Origin: Candidatus Galloscillospira excrementavium
GTDB lineage: Bacteria > Bacillota > Clostridia > Oscillospirales > Oscillospiraceae
Length of the DNA: 12,807 nucleotides
Reading direction: 5' to 3'
Assembly: GCA_018711785.1 (NCBI GenBank)
Contig: DVHW01000064.1
Coordinates: 1 to 12,807 of the forward strand
Positions 1 through 5,664 of the stretch are shown here, in pieces. The notes beneath the pieces were generated by a model that saw only the letters and a list, made by a program, of their open reading frames with translations, was not told the DNA's origin and did no database searches. The number at the start of each line of letters is the position of its first letter. Position 1 is the first letter of the stretch. Made by a program: the position numbers and the translations under genes.

Positions 1-307
1 CCCGGAAGCCGCCGCTCCGCGCGCCGCCCCGGCCGGCGGCCGGGCGGCCCTGTCCCGCGGGACGGGGGGGCGGGTCCATGGCTTTCTTGATGGAGAGGTT
101 GATCCGGCCGTTCTCGTCGATGCCGATGACCTTGACCTTGACCTCCTGTCCCTCGCTGAGATGGTCCTTGACGTCATTCACATAGGAATAGGCGATCTCG
201 GAGATGTGTACCAGGCCCGACTTGCCGCCGGGCAGGGAAACGAACGCGCCGAACTTTGTGATGCCTGTGACTTTGCCTTCCAGGATAGAACCCACACCAA
301 ACTCCAT
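1..307 (-). CDS. S1 RNA-binding domain protein (YabR-like), C-terminus beyond window
   Basis: This is a partial gene: translation starts at 307 and runs off the left edge after 102 codons. Residues 4-75 form one S1 domain (GxxxEGKVTGITKFGAFVSLPGGKSG, then LVHISEIA and the closing NGRINLSIKKA), the oligonucleotide-binding fold of polynucleotide phosphorylase and ribosomal protein S1. After residue 77 the chain becomes a Pro/Gly/Arg/Ala-rich basic tail, typical of small S1 proteins of the YabR/GSP13 type that associate with RNA or ribosomes. It follows the divIC-like gene by 65 bases, matching the yabP-yabQ-divIC-yabR order of Bacillus. An AGAGAGG ribosome binding site lies rather far (about 14 bases) from the ATG, but no better start exists in frame. 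The family call is firm; the RNA target is unknown. Confidence 0.88.
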   Translation of the reverse strand, partial: MEFGVGSILEGKVTGITKFGAFVSLPGGKSGLVHISEIAYSYVNDVKDHLSEGQEVKVKVIGIDENGRINLSIKKAMDPPPRPAGQGRPAAGRGGARSGGFR

Positions 308-372
308 ACGAACCGAAATATCCTCTCTTTCATTTTCGGGCCGAACCGCGGCCCTGCGGACACCCGTTCCTC

Positions 373-648
373 TCACTCCGTGATGGGGAATACCTTCTCA
401 CCGGGCACCACCAGGCCCAGCTCATCCCGGGCGATGTCCATCTGGCTCTCCAGATCGTCGCTGTGCTCGAGATCGTCCTGCAGGTCGGCGTTGACCTGGA
501 TCTGCGCGGCCCGCTGGGCCTCCAGATCGTCGATCTGATTCTCCAGCTCGGCGGTCTGCTTGCCCAGGTCCAGCAGCATGATGGCCAGCCCGATGAGGAG
601 CGCCAGCACCACCAGCTTGGTCAGCAGTCCCGCTTTTTTTACCTTCAT
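373..648 (-). CDS. divIC: DivIC/FtsB-like septum formation initiator
   Basis: A 91-residue bitopic membrane protein. Residues 1-10 are basic, residues 10-27 are one hydrophobic segment (LTKLVVLALLIGLAIMLL), and residues 30-70 are a Gln/Glu/Leu-rich coiled coil. The C-terminal LARDELGLV-VPGEKVFP-type ending is seen here as ARDELGLVVPGEKVFP. This layout and length fit DivIC/FtsB, which joins FtsL and DivIB/FtsQ in the divisome and licenses septal peptidoglycan synthesis. The ATG has a GGAGGGAG site just upstream. The gene lies between yabQ and the S1 gene, the classic Firmicute neighbourhood. A likely vegetative promoter inside yabQ would let it be expressed outside sporulation. DivIC and FtsL look alike in isolation; synteny favours DivIC. 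Confidence 0.88.
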   Translation of the reverse strand: MKVKKAGLLTKLVVLALLIGLAIMLLDLGKQTAELENQIDDLEAQRAAQIQVNADLQDDLEHSDDLESQMDIARDELGLVVPGEKVFPITE

Positions 649-1141
649 GGCCGCTCCCTCCTCCGCTTCTGGCCGACTGACGCCGGGCGGCAGTCTCCAT
701 CTCTTCGGGTATCAGCCTTATTTTATACCATCTCCGCCCATAAAGGAAGCTATTTTTCAAGAATTTTTTCAATTTTTTGCCCAGCCATTTCGCCACCGTC
801 CACGGCAGGGTGACGATCCGCCACAAAAGGGTGCACAGGTCGGCCACGGCGTACCCCAGCTTGAGCATCCAGCGGCTCAGAAGGAGGAAATAGAGCACCG
901 CGCCGCCGAAGTGGCCCAGCAGCAGGGCCATGCGCACCTCCCCATCCCCCAGGATGAGGGCGTAGAGGAAGAAGGCCGCCGTCACCGGCAGCCAGAAGAT
1001 AAAATCCAGCAGGGCCCCCAGGGGCCTCCACTTCACCCGCACCCGGAGGATGCGGAACAGATCGTACAGCAGCCCCACCGCCGCCCCCAGGAGGACGGCC
1101 CCTCCCAGGGCGGCGGCCTGCCCGGCGATAGAAATGCCCAT
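422..1141 (-). CDS. yabQ: Spore cortex biosynthesis protein YabQ
   Basis: The open frame gives 239 residues from the ATG at 1141. Residues 1-150 carry YabQ features: hydrophobic segments near 5-25, 45-65 and 70-90, the motif GLLYDLFRILR near 23-33, and a basic WLGKKLKKFLKNSF-GRRWYKIR region that ends the recognisable family sequence. YabQ is a mother-cell membrane protein needed for spore cortex formation. Its ATG follows the yabP stop by one base, so the two are likely translationally coupled. Beyond about residue 160 the chain turns into low-complexity Ala/Gly/Arg sequence and overlaps divIC out of phase by 227 bases. In the alternative frame a TGA (645-647) would overlap the divIC ATG. The true C-terminus is therefore uncertain: a frameshift or sequencing error is possible, and the real end may be near 645. 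Confidence 0.82.
   Translation of the reverse strand: MGISIAGQAAALGGAVLLGAAVGLLYDLFRILRVRVKWRPLGALLDFIFWLPVTAAFFLYALILGDGEVRMALLLGHFGGAVLYFLLLSRWMLKLGYAVADLCTLLWRIVTLPWTVAKWLGKKLKKFLKNSFLYGRRWYKIRLIPEEMETAARRQSARSGGGSGHEGKKSGTADQAGGAGAPHRAGHHAAGPGQADRRAGESDRRSGGPAGRADPGQRRPAGRSRAQRRSGEPDGHRPG
722..730 (-). promoter_or_regulatory. Candidate vegetative promoter for divIC (extended -10)
   Basis: On the minus strand there is an extended -10 element, TGG followed by TATAAA (722-730), inside the 3' part of yabQ. It would start RNA near 715, about 67 bases ahead of the divIC start codon. No good -35 box is visible, as is common with extended -10 promoters. A separate vegetative promoter makes sense because DivIC acts in every division, whereas yabP and yabQ are sporulation genes. 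Sequence match plus inference only. Confidence 0.4.
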
Positions 1142-1142
1142 C

Positions 1143-1430
1143 TCAGCGGAACAGGCGGGCGAAGAAGCCCCCCTTCTCCCGGCCGCTGTCCTCATAGGTG
1201 AGGGAGTCGATCTCCCCCTCCACCTTCAGGTCGCCCCCGTCCAGGCTCAGCTTCTCGATGTGCAGGTTCTCCCCCCGGACCACCAGGGTCCCCCGGCTGG
1301 TGTACATGACGATGGCGTTCTCATCAAAGCTCTCCACCTCCTCCACCCCGGAGACCGAGAGCTGCTCCCGCTCCTCCAGAATGAGGTGGTGGGGGCCGGC
1401 GGACTGCATGCTTTTCTCCTCAAAGGCCAT
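1143..1430 (-). CDS. yabP: Sporulation protein YabP
   Basis: A 95-residue protein with the YabP/YqfC family pattern: HHLILEEREQLSVSGVEEVESFDE at 14-37, then alternating beta-type stretches (AIVMYTSRGTLVVRGENLHIEKLSLDGGDLKVEGEIDSLTY). YabP is made in the mother cell and localises around the forespore, working with YabQ in coat and cortex assembly. The ATG at 1430 has AGGGAA six bases upstream; a second in-frame Met at residue 8 is less likely. The frame is open far upstream to 1904, but that part lies antisense-like over bioY and is not plausible coding sequence. A SigE-like promoter lies about 30 bases upstream. Identification is strong because of both sequence and synteny. Confidence 0.9.
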   Translation of the reverse strand: MAFEEKSMQSAGPHHLILEEREQLSVSGVEEVESFDENAIVMYTSRGTLVVRGENLHIEKLSLDGGDLKVEGEIDSLTYEDSGREKGGFFARLFR

Positions 1431-1462
1431 GGCGCTTCCCTGTCCTTTCCCTGTTTTTGTAT

Positions 1463-1492
1463 ATGTATATGGGACAGGGGGTGGAGATATGC
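1463..1492 (-). promoter_or_regulatory. Candidate SigE promoter for yabPQ
   Basis: On the minus strand, GCATATC (1486-1492) and CATATACAT (1463-1471) are separated by 14 bases. This resembles the mother-cell SigE consensus as I recall it (ATATT-like -35, CATAxxxT-like -10, 13-15 base spacer). In Bacillus the yabP and yabQ genes belong to the SigE regulon, which fits. The element lies between the bioY stop and the yabP start. Pattern match only. Confidence 0.5.
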
Positions 1493-1504
1493 CCGGCCGC
1501 CGGC

Positions 1505-2053
1505 TCAGTCCCGCCGGCCGTGGGCCAGGGCCCGCCGCAGCGGCGGGGCCAGGACGGACACCGCCAGGAGCTTGAGGAAGTCCCCGGGCAGGTAGACCGC
1601 CATGCCGCTCCACAGCACGGCGGCCAGGGGCATGTCCCGCCCCAGGTACAGGTCGAGGATGGCGTACATATAGGGCACCCCCACCAGGTACAGCACCGCC
1701 AGGGCGGCAGCCCCGGCGGCAAAGATCCGCCCGGGCCGTGCGTTCCCCGCCGACAGGGCCCCGGCCGCCCAGGCCGCTGGAATCAGCCCCAGCAGGAAGC
1801 CGAAGCTGGGCTGGAACACATAGCCCAATCCCCCGCCCAGAGTGAAAATGGGCAGGCCCGCCAGTCCCAGGGCCACATAGACCGCCTGGGACATCGCCCC
1901 CCATCTGGCCCCCAGCACCACCCCCGCCAGGACGGTGAACAGGAACTGGAGGGTCACCGACATCTGCCCCAGGGGGAACTTCAGAAAGGCCCCCGCCGCC
2001 GTCAGGGCGGCCATCAGTGCGGCCAGGACCAGGTTTCTCGTCCGGTTTCGCAT
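1505..2053 (-). CDS. bioY: Biotin transporter BioY (ECF S component)
   Basis: A 182-residue, very hydrophobic protein with about six membrane segments. Family signatures are visible: the N-terminal LAALMAALTAAGAFLKFPLG, the VTLQFLFTVLAGVVLGARWGAMSQAVYVALGLAGLPIF stretch around 33-70, GGGLGYVF-QPSFGFLLG around 73-89, and YLPGDFLK near 154-161. BioY binds biotin and pairs with the shared ECF energizing module (AT and T components), which is not in this window. The start is the ATG at 2053 with GGAGGAG seven bases upstream; the frame stays open much further upstream but that crosses the promoter and birA. It is divergent from birA and both promoters carry BirA-type operators, so repression when biotin is plentiful is expected. 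Confidence 0.93.
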   Translation of the reverse strand: MRNRTRNLVLAALMAALTAAGAFLKFPLGQMSVTLQFLFTVLAGVVLGARWGAMSQAVYVALGLAGLPIFTLGGGLGYVFQPSFGFLLGLIPAAWAAGALSAGNARPGRIFAAGAAALAVLYLVGVPYMYAILDLYLGRDMPLAAVLWSGMAVYLPGDFLKLLAVSVLAPPLRRALAHGRRD

Positions 2054-2067
2054 GGTTCTCCTCCCAA

Positions 2068-2100
2068 ATTGTAAACTAAAAATTTTAATTAGTTTACAAT
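2068..2100. promoter_or_regulatory. BirA operator 1 (bioY side)
   Basis: A perfect inverted repeat with 12-bp arms, ATTGTAAACTAA (2068-2079) and TTAGTTTACAAT (2089-2100), around a 9-bp spacer. The core TTGTAAAC-N15-GTTTACAA matches the biotin repressor (BirA) half-site type known from Proteobacteria and Firmicutes. It covers the predicted bioY start site just downstream of the -10 box, a position suited to repression. Confidence 0.88.
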
Positions 2101-2129
2101 AGGATACCATATCCCCGGCGCTCTGTAAA
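2101..2129 (-). promoter_or_regulatory. bioY promoter
   Basis: On the minus strand TTTACA (2124-2129) and TATCCT (2101-2106) are 17 bases apart. The -35 box lies in the left half-site of BirA operator 2 and the predicted start site (about 2094) lies in operator 1. Confidence 0.6.
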
Positions 2130-2153
2130 CTGATTTCTTCCTCTGGTTGACAT
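2123..2153. promoter_or_regulatory. BirA operator 2 (shared, covers both -35 boxes)
   Basis: TGTAAAC (2124-2130) and GTTGACA (2146-2152) are separated by exactly 15 bases, the same spacing as operator 1, with one mismatch from perfect symmetry (GTTGACA instead of GTTTACA). The mismatch creates a consensus TTGACA -35 box for birA. The left half-site contains the -35 box of the divergent bioY promoter. Confidence 0.7.
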
Positions 2154-2175
2154 TTTCTCCTCCGCCCGGTATGAT
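2147..2175 (+). promoter_or_regulatory. birA promoter
   Basis: TTGACA (2147-2152) and TATGAT (2170-2175) with a 17-base spacer, a near-consensus SigA promoter. The predicted start site near 2182 leaves a leader of only about 16 bases, just enough for the AAAGGAGG ribosome binding site. This rules out the upstream in-frame starts at 2147 and 2171. Confidence 0.8.
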
Positions 2176-2197
2176 GGAGCCAAAAGGAGGGAGCGCC

Positions 2198-3190
2198 ATG
2201 CTGCGTGACGAGGTACTCTCCCTGCTCAAGCAGGGGGATGAGCCCCGTTCGGGGGAGGAGATGAGCCGGGCCCTGGGGGTGTCCCGGGCGGCGGTGTGGA
2301 AGGCCATCGAGGCCCTGCGGCAGGAGGGGTACGGTATCTCCTCCGCTCCCCGGCGGGGGTATGTGCTGGAGTCCTCCCCCGACCGGCTCTCCCCCGGGGA
2401 GCTCTCCGGGGCCCTGGCCGGGCGGCTGCTGGGCCGGGAGCTTCTGTGTCTGGAGCGGGTGGACTCCACCAATGACGAGGTAAAGCGCCGGGCTGCCGCC
2501 GGGGCGGCGGAGGGCCTGGCGGTGCTGGCGGAGGAGCAGACCGGGGGCAAGGGCCGCCGGGGGCGGAGCTTCCTCTCCCCGGCAGGGAAGGGGCTCTACC
2601 TCTCGGTGCTCCTGCGGCCCCGGTGTTCCCTGGCCGAGCTCATGTGGCTCACCAGCTGGACGGCCGTGGCGGTGTGCGGCGGCATCCAGGCCGCCTGCGG
2701 AGTGCGGCCGGGCATCAAATGGACCAACGACCTGGTGCTGGAGGGGAGAAAGGTCTGCGGCATCCTCACCGAGCTGGGGCTGGAGGGGGAGTCCGCCGCA
2801 CCCCAGTACGCGGTGGTGGGCATCGGCGTTAACGTGAGCCAGACCGAGGCTGACTTTGGCCCGGAGGTGGCCCCCCTGGCGGTCTCCCTGGCCCAGGTCC
2901 TGGGCCGTCCGCCCCGCCGAGCCGCCCTGGCCGCCGGGGTGCTCACCGCCCTGGACGATATGTACCGGGCCTTCCCCCGGGCCCGGGCGCAGTATCTGGA
3001 GGCCTACCGCCGGGACTGCCTCACCGTGGGCCGGGAGGTGCGCCTGCTCCGCCCGGGGCGGGCGGAGCAGGGCTTTGCCGAGGGGGTGGACGACGACTTC
3101 TCCCTGGTGGTCCGCTTCCCCGATGGCCGCCGGGAGCACATCAGCTCCGGCGAGATCTCGGTCCGGGGTCTGTTCGGCTACGCCGACTGA
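2198..3190 (+). CDS. birA: Bifunctional biotin-protein ligase / biotin operon repressor BirA
   Basis: A 330-residue protein in the usual length range of the two-domain enzyme. Residues 1-60 form a winged helix-turn-helix (GVSRAAVWKAIEALRQEGYGI at 27-47). The ligase domain follows: VDSTNDEVK at 88-96, the biotinyl-AMP loop GGKGRRGRSFLSP at 116-128, KWTNDL at 174-179, KVCGILTEL at 185-193 and VVGIGVNVS at 206-214. An SH3-like C-terminal domain spans about 275-325. It activates biotin with ATP, transfers it to carboxylase carrier proteins, and represses biotin genes as the biotinyl-AMP complex. The start at 2198 is chosen because the promoter begins transcription near 2182 and AAAGGAGG precedes this ATG by seven bases. 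It is divergent from bioY and probably autoregulated through the shared operator. Confidence 0.95.
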   Translation: MLRDEVLSLLKQGDEPRSGEEMSRALGVSRAAVWKAIEALRQEGYGISSAPRRGYVLESSPDRLSPGELSGALAGRLLGRELLCLERVDSTNDEVKRRAAAGAAEGLAVLAEEQTGGKGRRGRSFLSPAGKGLYLSVLLRPRCSLAELMWLTSWTAVAVCGGIQAACGVRPGIKWTNDLVLEGRKVCGILTELGLEGESAAPQYAVVGIGVNVSQTEADFGPEVAPLAVSLAQVLGRPPRRAALAAGVLTALDDMYRAFPRARAQYLEAYRRDCLTVGREVRLLRPGRAEQGFAEGVDDDFSLVVRFPDGRREHISSGEISVRGLFGYAD

Positions 3191-3207
3191 GCCTCGCTCA
3201 GCACAGA

Positions 3208-3249
3208 ACAGCGGGGCGGAGGCCCCCGAAAGGCCCTCCGCCCCGCTGT
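3208..3249. terminator. Bidirectional GC hairpin between convergent genes
   Basis: A long inverted repeat: ACAGCGGGGCGGAGG pairs with CCTCCGCCCCGCTGT around a short C/G-rich, GAAA-containing interior. It starts 18 bases after the birA stop and ends one base before the stop codon of the convergent acetyltransferase gene. Neither side has a T tract, so it may act as a roadblock or RNA 3'-end protector rather than a classic intrinsic terminator. Confidence 0.55.
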
Positions 3250-3250
3250 C

Positions 3251-3652
3251 TCACCAGCGCTGCCGCCGCTTCTCCATGACGAAATTGGTCAGCAGGACCC
3301 CGTGCCGCTCCACCTGCTGCTCCCTCACCACCCGGTAGCCCCGGCGGGCAAAGAAGGGCCGGGCGGTGAGGGATGCGTGGGTCACGAACCGCTCCGCCGC
3401 CACCCGCCCCTCCAGGGCGTCGCACAGGGCGGCGGCGACGCCCCGCCCCTGCCAGTCCCGGTGGACATACAGCCGGTCCAGGTATCCGGTCCCGTCCATG
3501 TCCCCGAAGCCCACGGGGGTCTCCCCCTCTGCTGCCACCAGGGTCAGGTGGGCCCGGAAGGAGCGGTCCCACGCCGCCAGGTCCACCCGGCCGTCGGCCC
3601 AGGCGTCCAGCTGCGCCGGGCAGTCCTCCGGGCGGTACTCCCGGAGCTCCAT
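3251..3652 (-). CDS. GNAT family N-acetyltransferase (YafP-like), N-terminal region shortened
   Basis: A 133-residue GNAT protein. The acetyl-CoA site is clear: LDRLYVHRDWQGRGVAAALCDALE (58-81) contains the Q/R-x-x-G-x-G/A motif, followed by THASLTARPFFARRGYRVVREQ. The start at 3652 is favoured over 3658 because AGGGGGG then lies at proper spacing, and a promoter lies just upstream. Compared with relatives I remember, the region between RPEDCPA (7-13) and QLDAWADGRVDLAAWDRSF (14-32) lacks a segment of about 20-22 residues, normally like LAELFYxTVHxVNAxDYTPE, which forms part of the first helices of the fold. If so, this is an in-frame deletion and activity may be altered or lost. Substrate unknown; it may acetylate an amine on a small molecule or protein. 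Confidence 0.82.
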   Translation of the reverse strand: MELREYRPEDCPAQLDAWADGRVDLAAWDRSFRAHLTLVAAEGETPVGFGDMDGTGYLDRLYVHRDWQGRGVAAALCDALEGRVAAERFVTHASLTARPFFARRGYRVVREQQVERHGVLLTNFVMEKRRQRW

Positions 3653-3683
3653 GTCCATCCCCCCTGTCGCTTTCTTCCCGCCC

Positions 3684-3712
3684 ATTGTAGCACGCCAGCC
3701 CCTCCGACACAA
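3684..3712 (-). promoter_or_regulatory. Promoter of the GNAT gene
   Basis: On the minus strand TTGTGT (3707-3712) and TACAAT (3684-3689) are separated by 17 bases. The predicted start near 3677 gives a leader of about 25 bases carrying the AGGGGGG site. It excludes the longer upstream reading frame that starts at 3862. Confidence 0.7.
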
Positions 3713-3733
3713 TCCGGCCCGGGAATTTCCCCG

Positions 3734-3787
3734 CCGCAACCGCCGGTTGCGGAAAGTTCCAGCCCCACCTGGTGGCCCCGCAACCGG
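3734..3787. repeat. CCGCAACCG palindrome plus a third half-site, putative operator
   Basis: CCGCAACCG (3734-3742) and its reverse complement CGGTTGCGG (3744-3752) flank one base, forming a 19-bp perfect palindrome. A third copy, CCGCAACCGG, lies at 3778-3787, about ten bases upstream of the extended -10 of the regulator gene. Repeated symmetric sites directly upstream of an XRE regulator suggest autoregulation; this is inference. Confidence 0.45.
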
Positions 3788-3793
3788 CCCTTC

Positions 3794-3802
3794 TGGTAAG
3801 AT
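3794..3802 (+). promoter_or_regulatory. Extended -10 promoter of the XRE regulator
   Basis: TGG followed by TAAGAT (3794-3802) forms an extended -10 element. No convincing -35 lies 17 bases upstream; that space is occupied by a CCGCAACCGG copy. The predicted start site near 3809 favours the ATG at 3851 as the translation start. Confidence 0.5.
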
Positions 3803-3850
3803 AGAGCCGTGGAAATCCTCCAAAACGGAATGAGATTGAGGTGGAACGAG

Positions 3851-4447
3851 ATGAAACTGCACGAGAAAATTTTGTATTACCGCAAGCGCTCCGGGCTCTC
3901 CCAGGAGGAGCTGGCCGCGCGGGTGGGGGTGTCCCGCCAGGCGGTGAGCAAGTGGGAGCTGAACGAGGCCACCCCCGACTCGGACAAGCTGCTCCCCCTG
4001 GCCCGGGCCTTCGGGGTGACGGTGGACGAGCTGCTCTCCGACGCCGACCCGGCCCCGGAGGCCGCTGCCCCCGAGGAGCCGGCCCCGTCAGCGCCGGAGC
4101 GGGACTCCTCCTCCCTGCCCGGCTGGCTGGGGCGGATGGCCCGGCGGTGGGGCTGGCTGGCGGGGGTGTATGTGGCCCTCAGCGGCCTGGGCATCGCCGT
4201 GGTGGGGGCCATCGCCCGGTATGCCTTCGGGCAGATGTTCCGGGTTACGGCCCAGGACTTTTTCCAGGCCGCCGGCTTCGGCTCCTTTGCCCCCGACATC
4301 ACCGGACAGTTCACGGTGGGTGTCTCCTCCATGGGGCAGGTCTTTGTGACCATCGCCACGGTCATCCTGGTGGTGGGCGTCGCGGTCACCCTGGCCGGGG
4401 CGATCCTAGCCATCTGGCTCTACCGGAGGGGCAACAAAAAGAGTTGA
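3851..4447 (+). CDS. Membrane-anchored XRE-family transcriptional regulator
   Basis: A 198-residue protein. Residues 5-62 are an HTH_3/XRE DNA-binding domain (LSQEELAARVGVSRQAVSKWE at 16-36, with the typical P-D-S-D-K-L-L-P-L-A-R-A-F-G-V-T-V-D-E-L-L end). A Pro/Ala/Glu-rich linker spans 66-90. Two hydrophobic segments at about 102-124 and 163-190, ending in WLYRRGNKKS, should anchor it in the membrane with the HTH in the cytoplasm. The segment between the two helices (about 130-160) would face outward and might sense something. The ATG at 3851 has GAGGTGG six bases upstream; the in-frame ATGs at 3809 and 3830 lack comparable sites. It is divergent from the GNAT gene. Target genes are unknown; its own promoter and the neighbouring membrane-protein gene are candidates. 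Confidence 0.85.
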   Translation: MKLHEKILYYRKRSGLSQEELAARVGVSRQAVSKWELNEATPDSDKLLPLARAFGVTVDELLSDADPAPEAAAPEEPAPSAPERDSSSLPGWLGRMARRWGWLAGVYVALSGLGIAVVGAIARYAFGQMFRVTAQDFFQAAGFGSFAPDITGQFTVGVSSMGQVFVTIATVILVVGVAVTLAGAILAIWLYRRGNKKS

Positions 4448-4471
4448 CAAATCGCCCCAGGGCGCTATAAT
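4444..4471 (+). promoter_or_regulatory. Consensus SigA promoter of the EIIC-like gene
   Basis: TTGACA (4444-4449) and TATAAT (4466-4471), both perfect, with a 16-base spacer. The -35 box overlaps the TGA stop of the XRE gene (4445-4447). The predicted start near 4478 lies inside the left arm of the palindrome at 4469-4510. Confidence 0.85.
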
Positions 4472-4510
4472 AAGGCAATACAGGTGTCAAGACACCTGTA
4501 TTGCCTTATT
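4469..4510. promoter_or_regulatory. Perfect 20-bp-arm inverted repeat: operator and/or terminator
   Basis: Arms 4469-4488 and 4491-4510 are exact reverse complements around a 2-bp centre (AA). The left arm overlaps the last three bases of the -10 box and the predicted start site, the classic position of a repressor site. As RNA from the XRE gene it forms a strong hairpin followed by TTATTCTTTTG, so it can also serve as that gene's intrinsic terminator. The core ACAGGTGTC-AA-GACACCTGT resembles NiaR (YrxA) niacin-repressor sites in Firmicutes as I recall them; this is unverified. Confidence 0.75.
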
Positions 4511-4533
4511 CTTTTGTGTTGTGAGGGGTCACT

Positions 4534-5631
4534 ATGGAGCGGCTGCGCGCATTTCTCAAGCGGAAGGACATCGTCATCTCAGCCCAGCGGTACGGGGTGG
4601 ACGCCCTGGGGGCCATGGCCCAGGGGCTGTTCTGCTCCCTGCTCATCGGCACCATTCTGGACACGCTGGGCTCCCAGCTGGGGCTGGAGTTTCTCGTGAC
4701 CGTGGGGGGCTACGCCTCGGCCATGAGCGGCCCGGCCATGGCCGTGGCCATTGGGTACGCCCTGAAGGCGCCCCCCCTGGTGCTCTTCTCCCTGGCCACG
4801 GTGGGGTACGCCGCCAACGCCCTGGGCTCCACCACCCTGGGAGACCTGGCCGGCGGCAAGGGGGCCGGCGGGCCCCTTGCGGTGCTGTTCATCGCCGTCA
4901 TCGCCGCCGAGCTGGGCAAGGCGGTCTCCAAGGAGACCAAGATCGACATTCTGGTCACTCCCCTGGTGACCATTCTGGCGGGGGTGGGGCTCTCCGCCCT
5001 GTGGGCCCCCGCCATCGGCACCGCCGCCACGGCGGTGGGCGGCTTCGTCATGCTGGCCACCGACCTGCAGCCCTTCCTCATGGGCATCGTGGTGTCGGTG
5101 GTCATCGGCATCGCCCTGACCCTGCCCATCTCCTCGGCCGCCATCTGCGCTGCCTTCGGCCTGACGGGCCTGGCCGGCGGGGCGGCGGTGGCCGGGTGCT
5201 GCGCCAATATGGTGGGCTTTGCCGTCCTCTCCTTCCGGGAGAACCGCTGGGGCGGCCTGGTGAGCCAGGGGCTGGGCACCTCCATGCTCCAGATGGGCAA
5301 TATCGTGAAAAACCCCCGCATCTGGCTCCCCGCCATCCTCACCAGCGCGGTGACCGGCCCCCTGGCCACCTGCCTGTTCCACCTGGAGATGAACGACCCG
5401 GCCGGCGGCGTGGCCTCGGGCATGGGCACCTGCGGCATGGTGGGTCCCATCGGGGTCTACGCCGGGTGGGTCAACGACGTGGCCAGCGGGGCCAAGGCGG
5501 CCATCACAGGCTTTGACTGGGCGGGGCTCATCCTCATCTGCTTTGTGCTGCCCGCCGCGCTCACCTGGCTGTTCGGCCTGTTTTTCCGGAAAATTGGCTG
5601 GATCCGCGAGGGGGACCTGAAGCTCTCCTGA
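4534..5631 (+). CDS. PTS EIIC-like / PfoR-family membrane protein
   Basis: A 365-residue polytopic membrane protein with about nine or ten hydrophobic segments. Family features include GGYASAMSGPAMAVAIGYAL (58-77), the signature KETKIDILVTPLVTILAGVG (133-152), GIALTLPISSAAI (192-204), IVKNPRIWLPAILTSAVTGPLA (257-278) and the Gly-rich GMGTCGMVGPIGVYAG (296-311). This matches the PTS_EIIC_2 / COG3641 (PfoR) family. These look like the sugar-channel part of a phosphotransferase system, but no EIIA or EIIB is present here, so it may transport without its own phosphoryl donor, or act in regulation. A GAGGGG site precedes the ATG. The gene has its own consensus promoter under an operator-like palindrome and ends in a strong terminator, so it is probably monocistronic. 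The substrate is unknown. Confidence 0.82.
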   Translation: MERLRAFLKRKDIVISAQRYGVDALGAMAQGLFCSLLIGTILDTLGSQLGLEFLVTVGGYASAMSGPAMAVAIGYALKAPPLVLFSLATVGYAANALGSTTLGDLAGGKGAGGPLAVLFIAVIAAELGKAVSKETKIDILVTPLVTILAGVGLSALWAPAIGTAATAVGGFVMLATDLQPFLMGIVVSVVIGIALTLPISSAAICAAFGLTGLAGGAAVAGCCANMVGFAVLSFRENRWGGLVSQGLGTSMLQMGNIVKNPRIWLPAILTSAVTGPLATCLFHLEMNDPAGGVASGMGTCGMVGPIGVYAGWVNDVASGAKAAITGFDWAGLILICFVLPAALTWLFGLFFRKIGWIREGDLKLS

Positions 5632-5664
5632 GCGCGTTCTGAAACCTCTGTGTCGATCAGCAAG

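Noticed and set aside
52..63. GTCCCGCGGGAC palindrome near the left edge
   Set aside because: It lies inside the Pro/Arg/Gly-rich tail of the S1 protein, where such GC palindromes are expected by composition.
338..354. Small hairpin GGGCCG/CGGCCC between divIC and the S1 gene
   Set aside because: Six base pairs and no T tract; too weak in GC-rich DNA to call a terminator.
1505..3139. Very long minus-strand frame (544 codons) covering bioY and the antisense of birA
   Set aside because: Only the last 182 codons are BioY; the rest crosses the promoter region and is a GC-driven shadow of birA.
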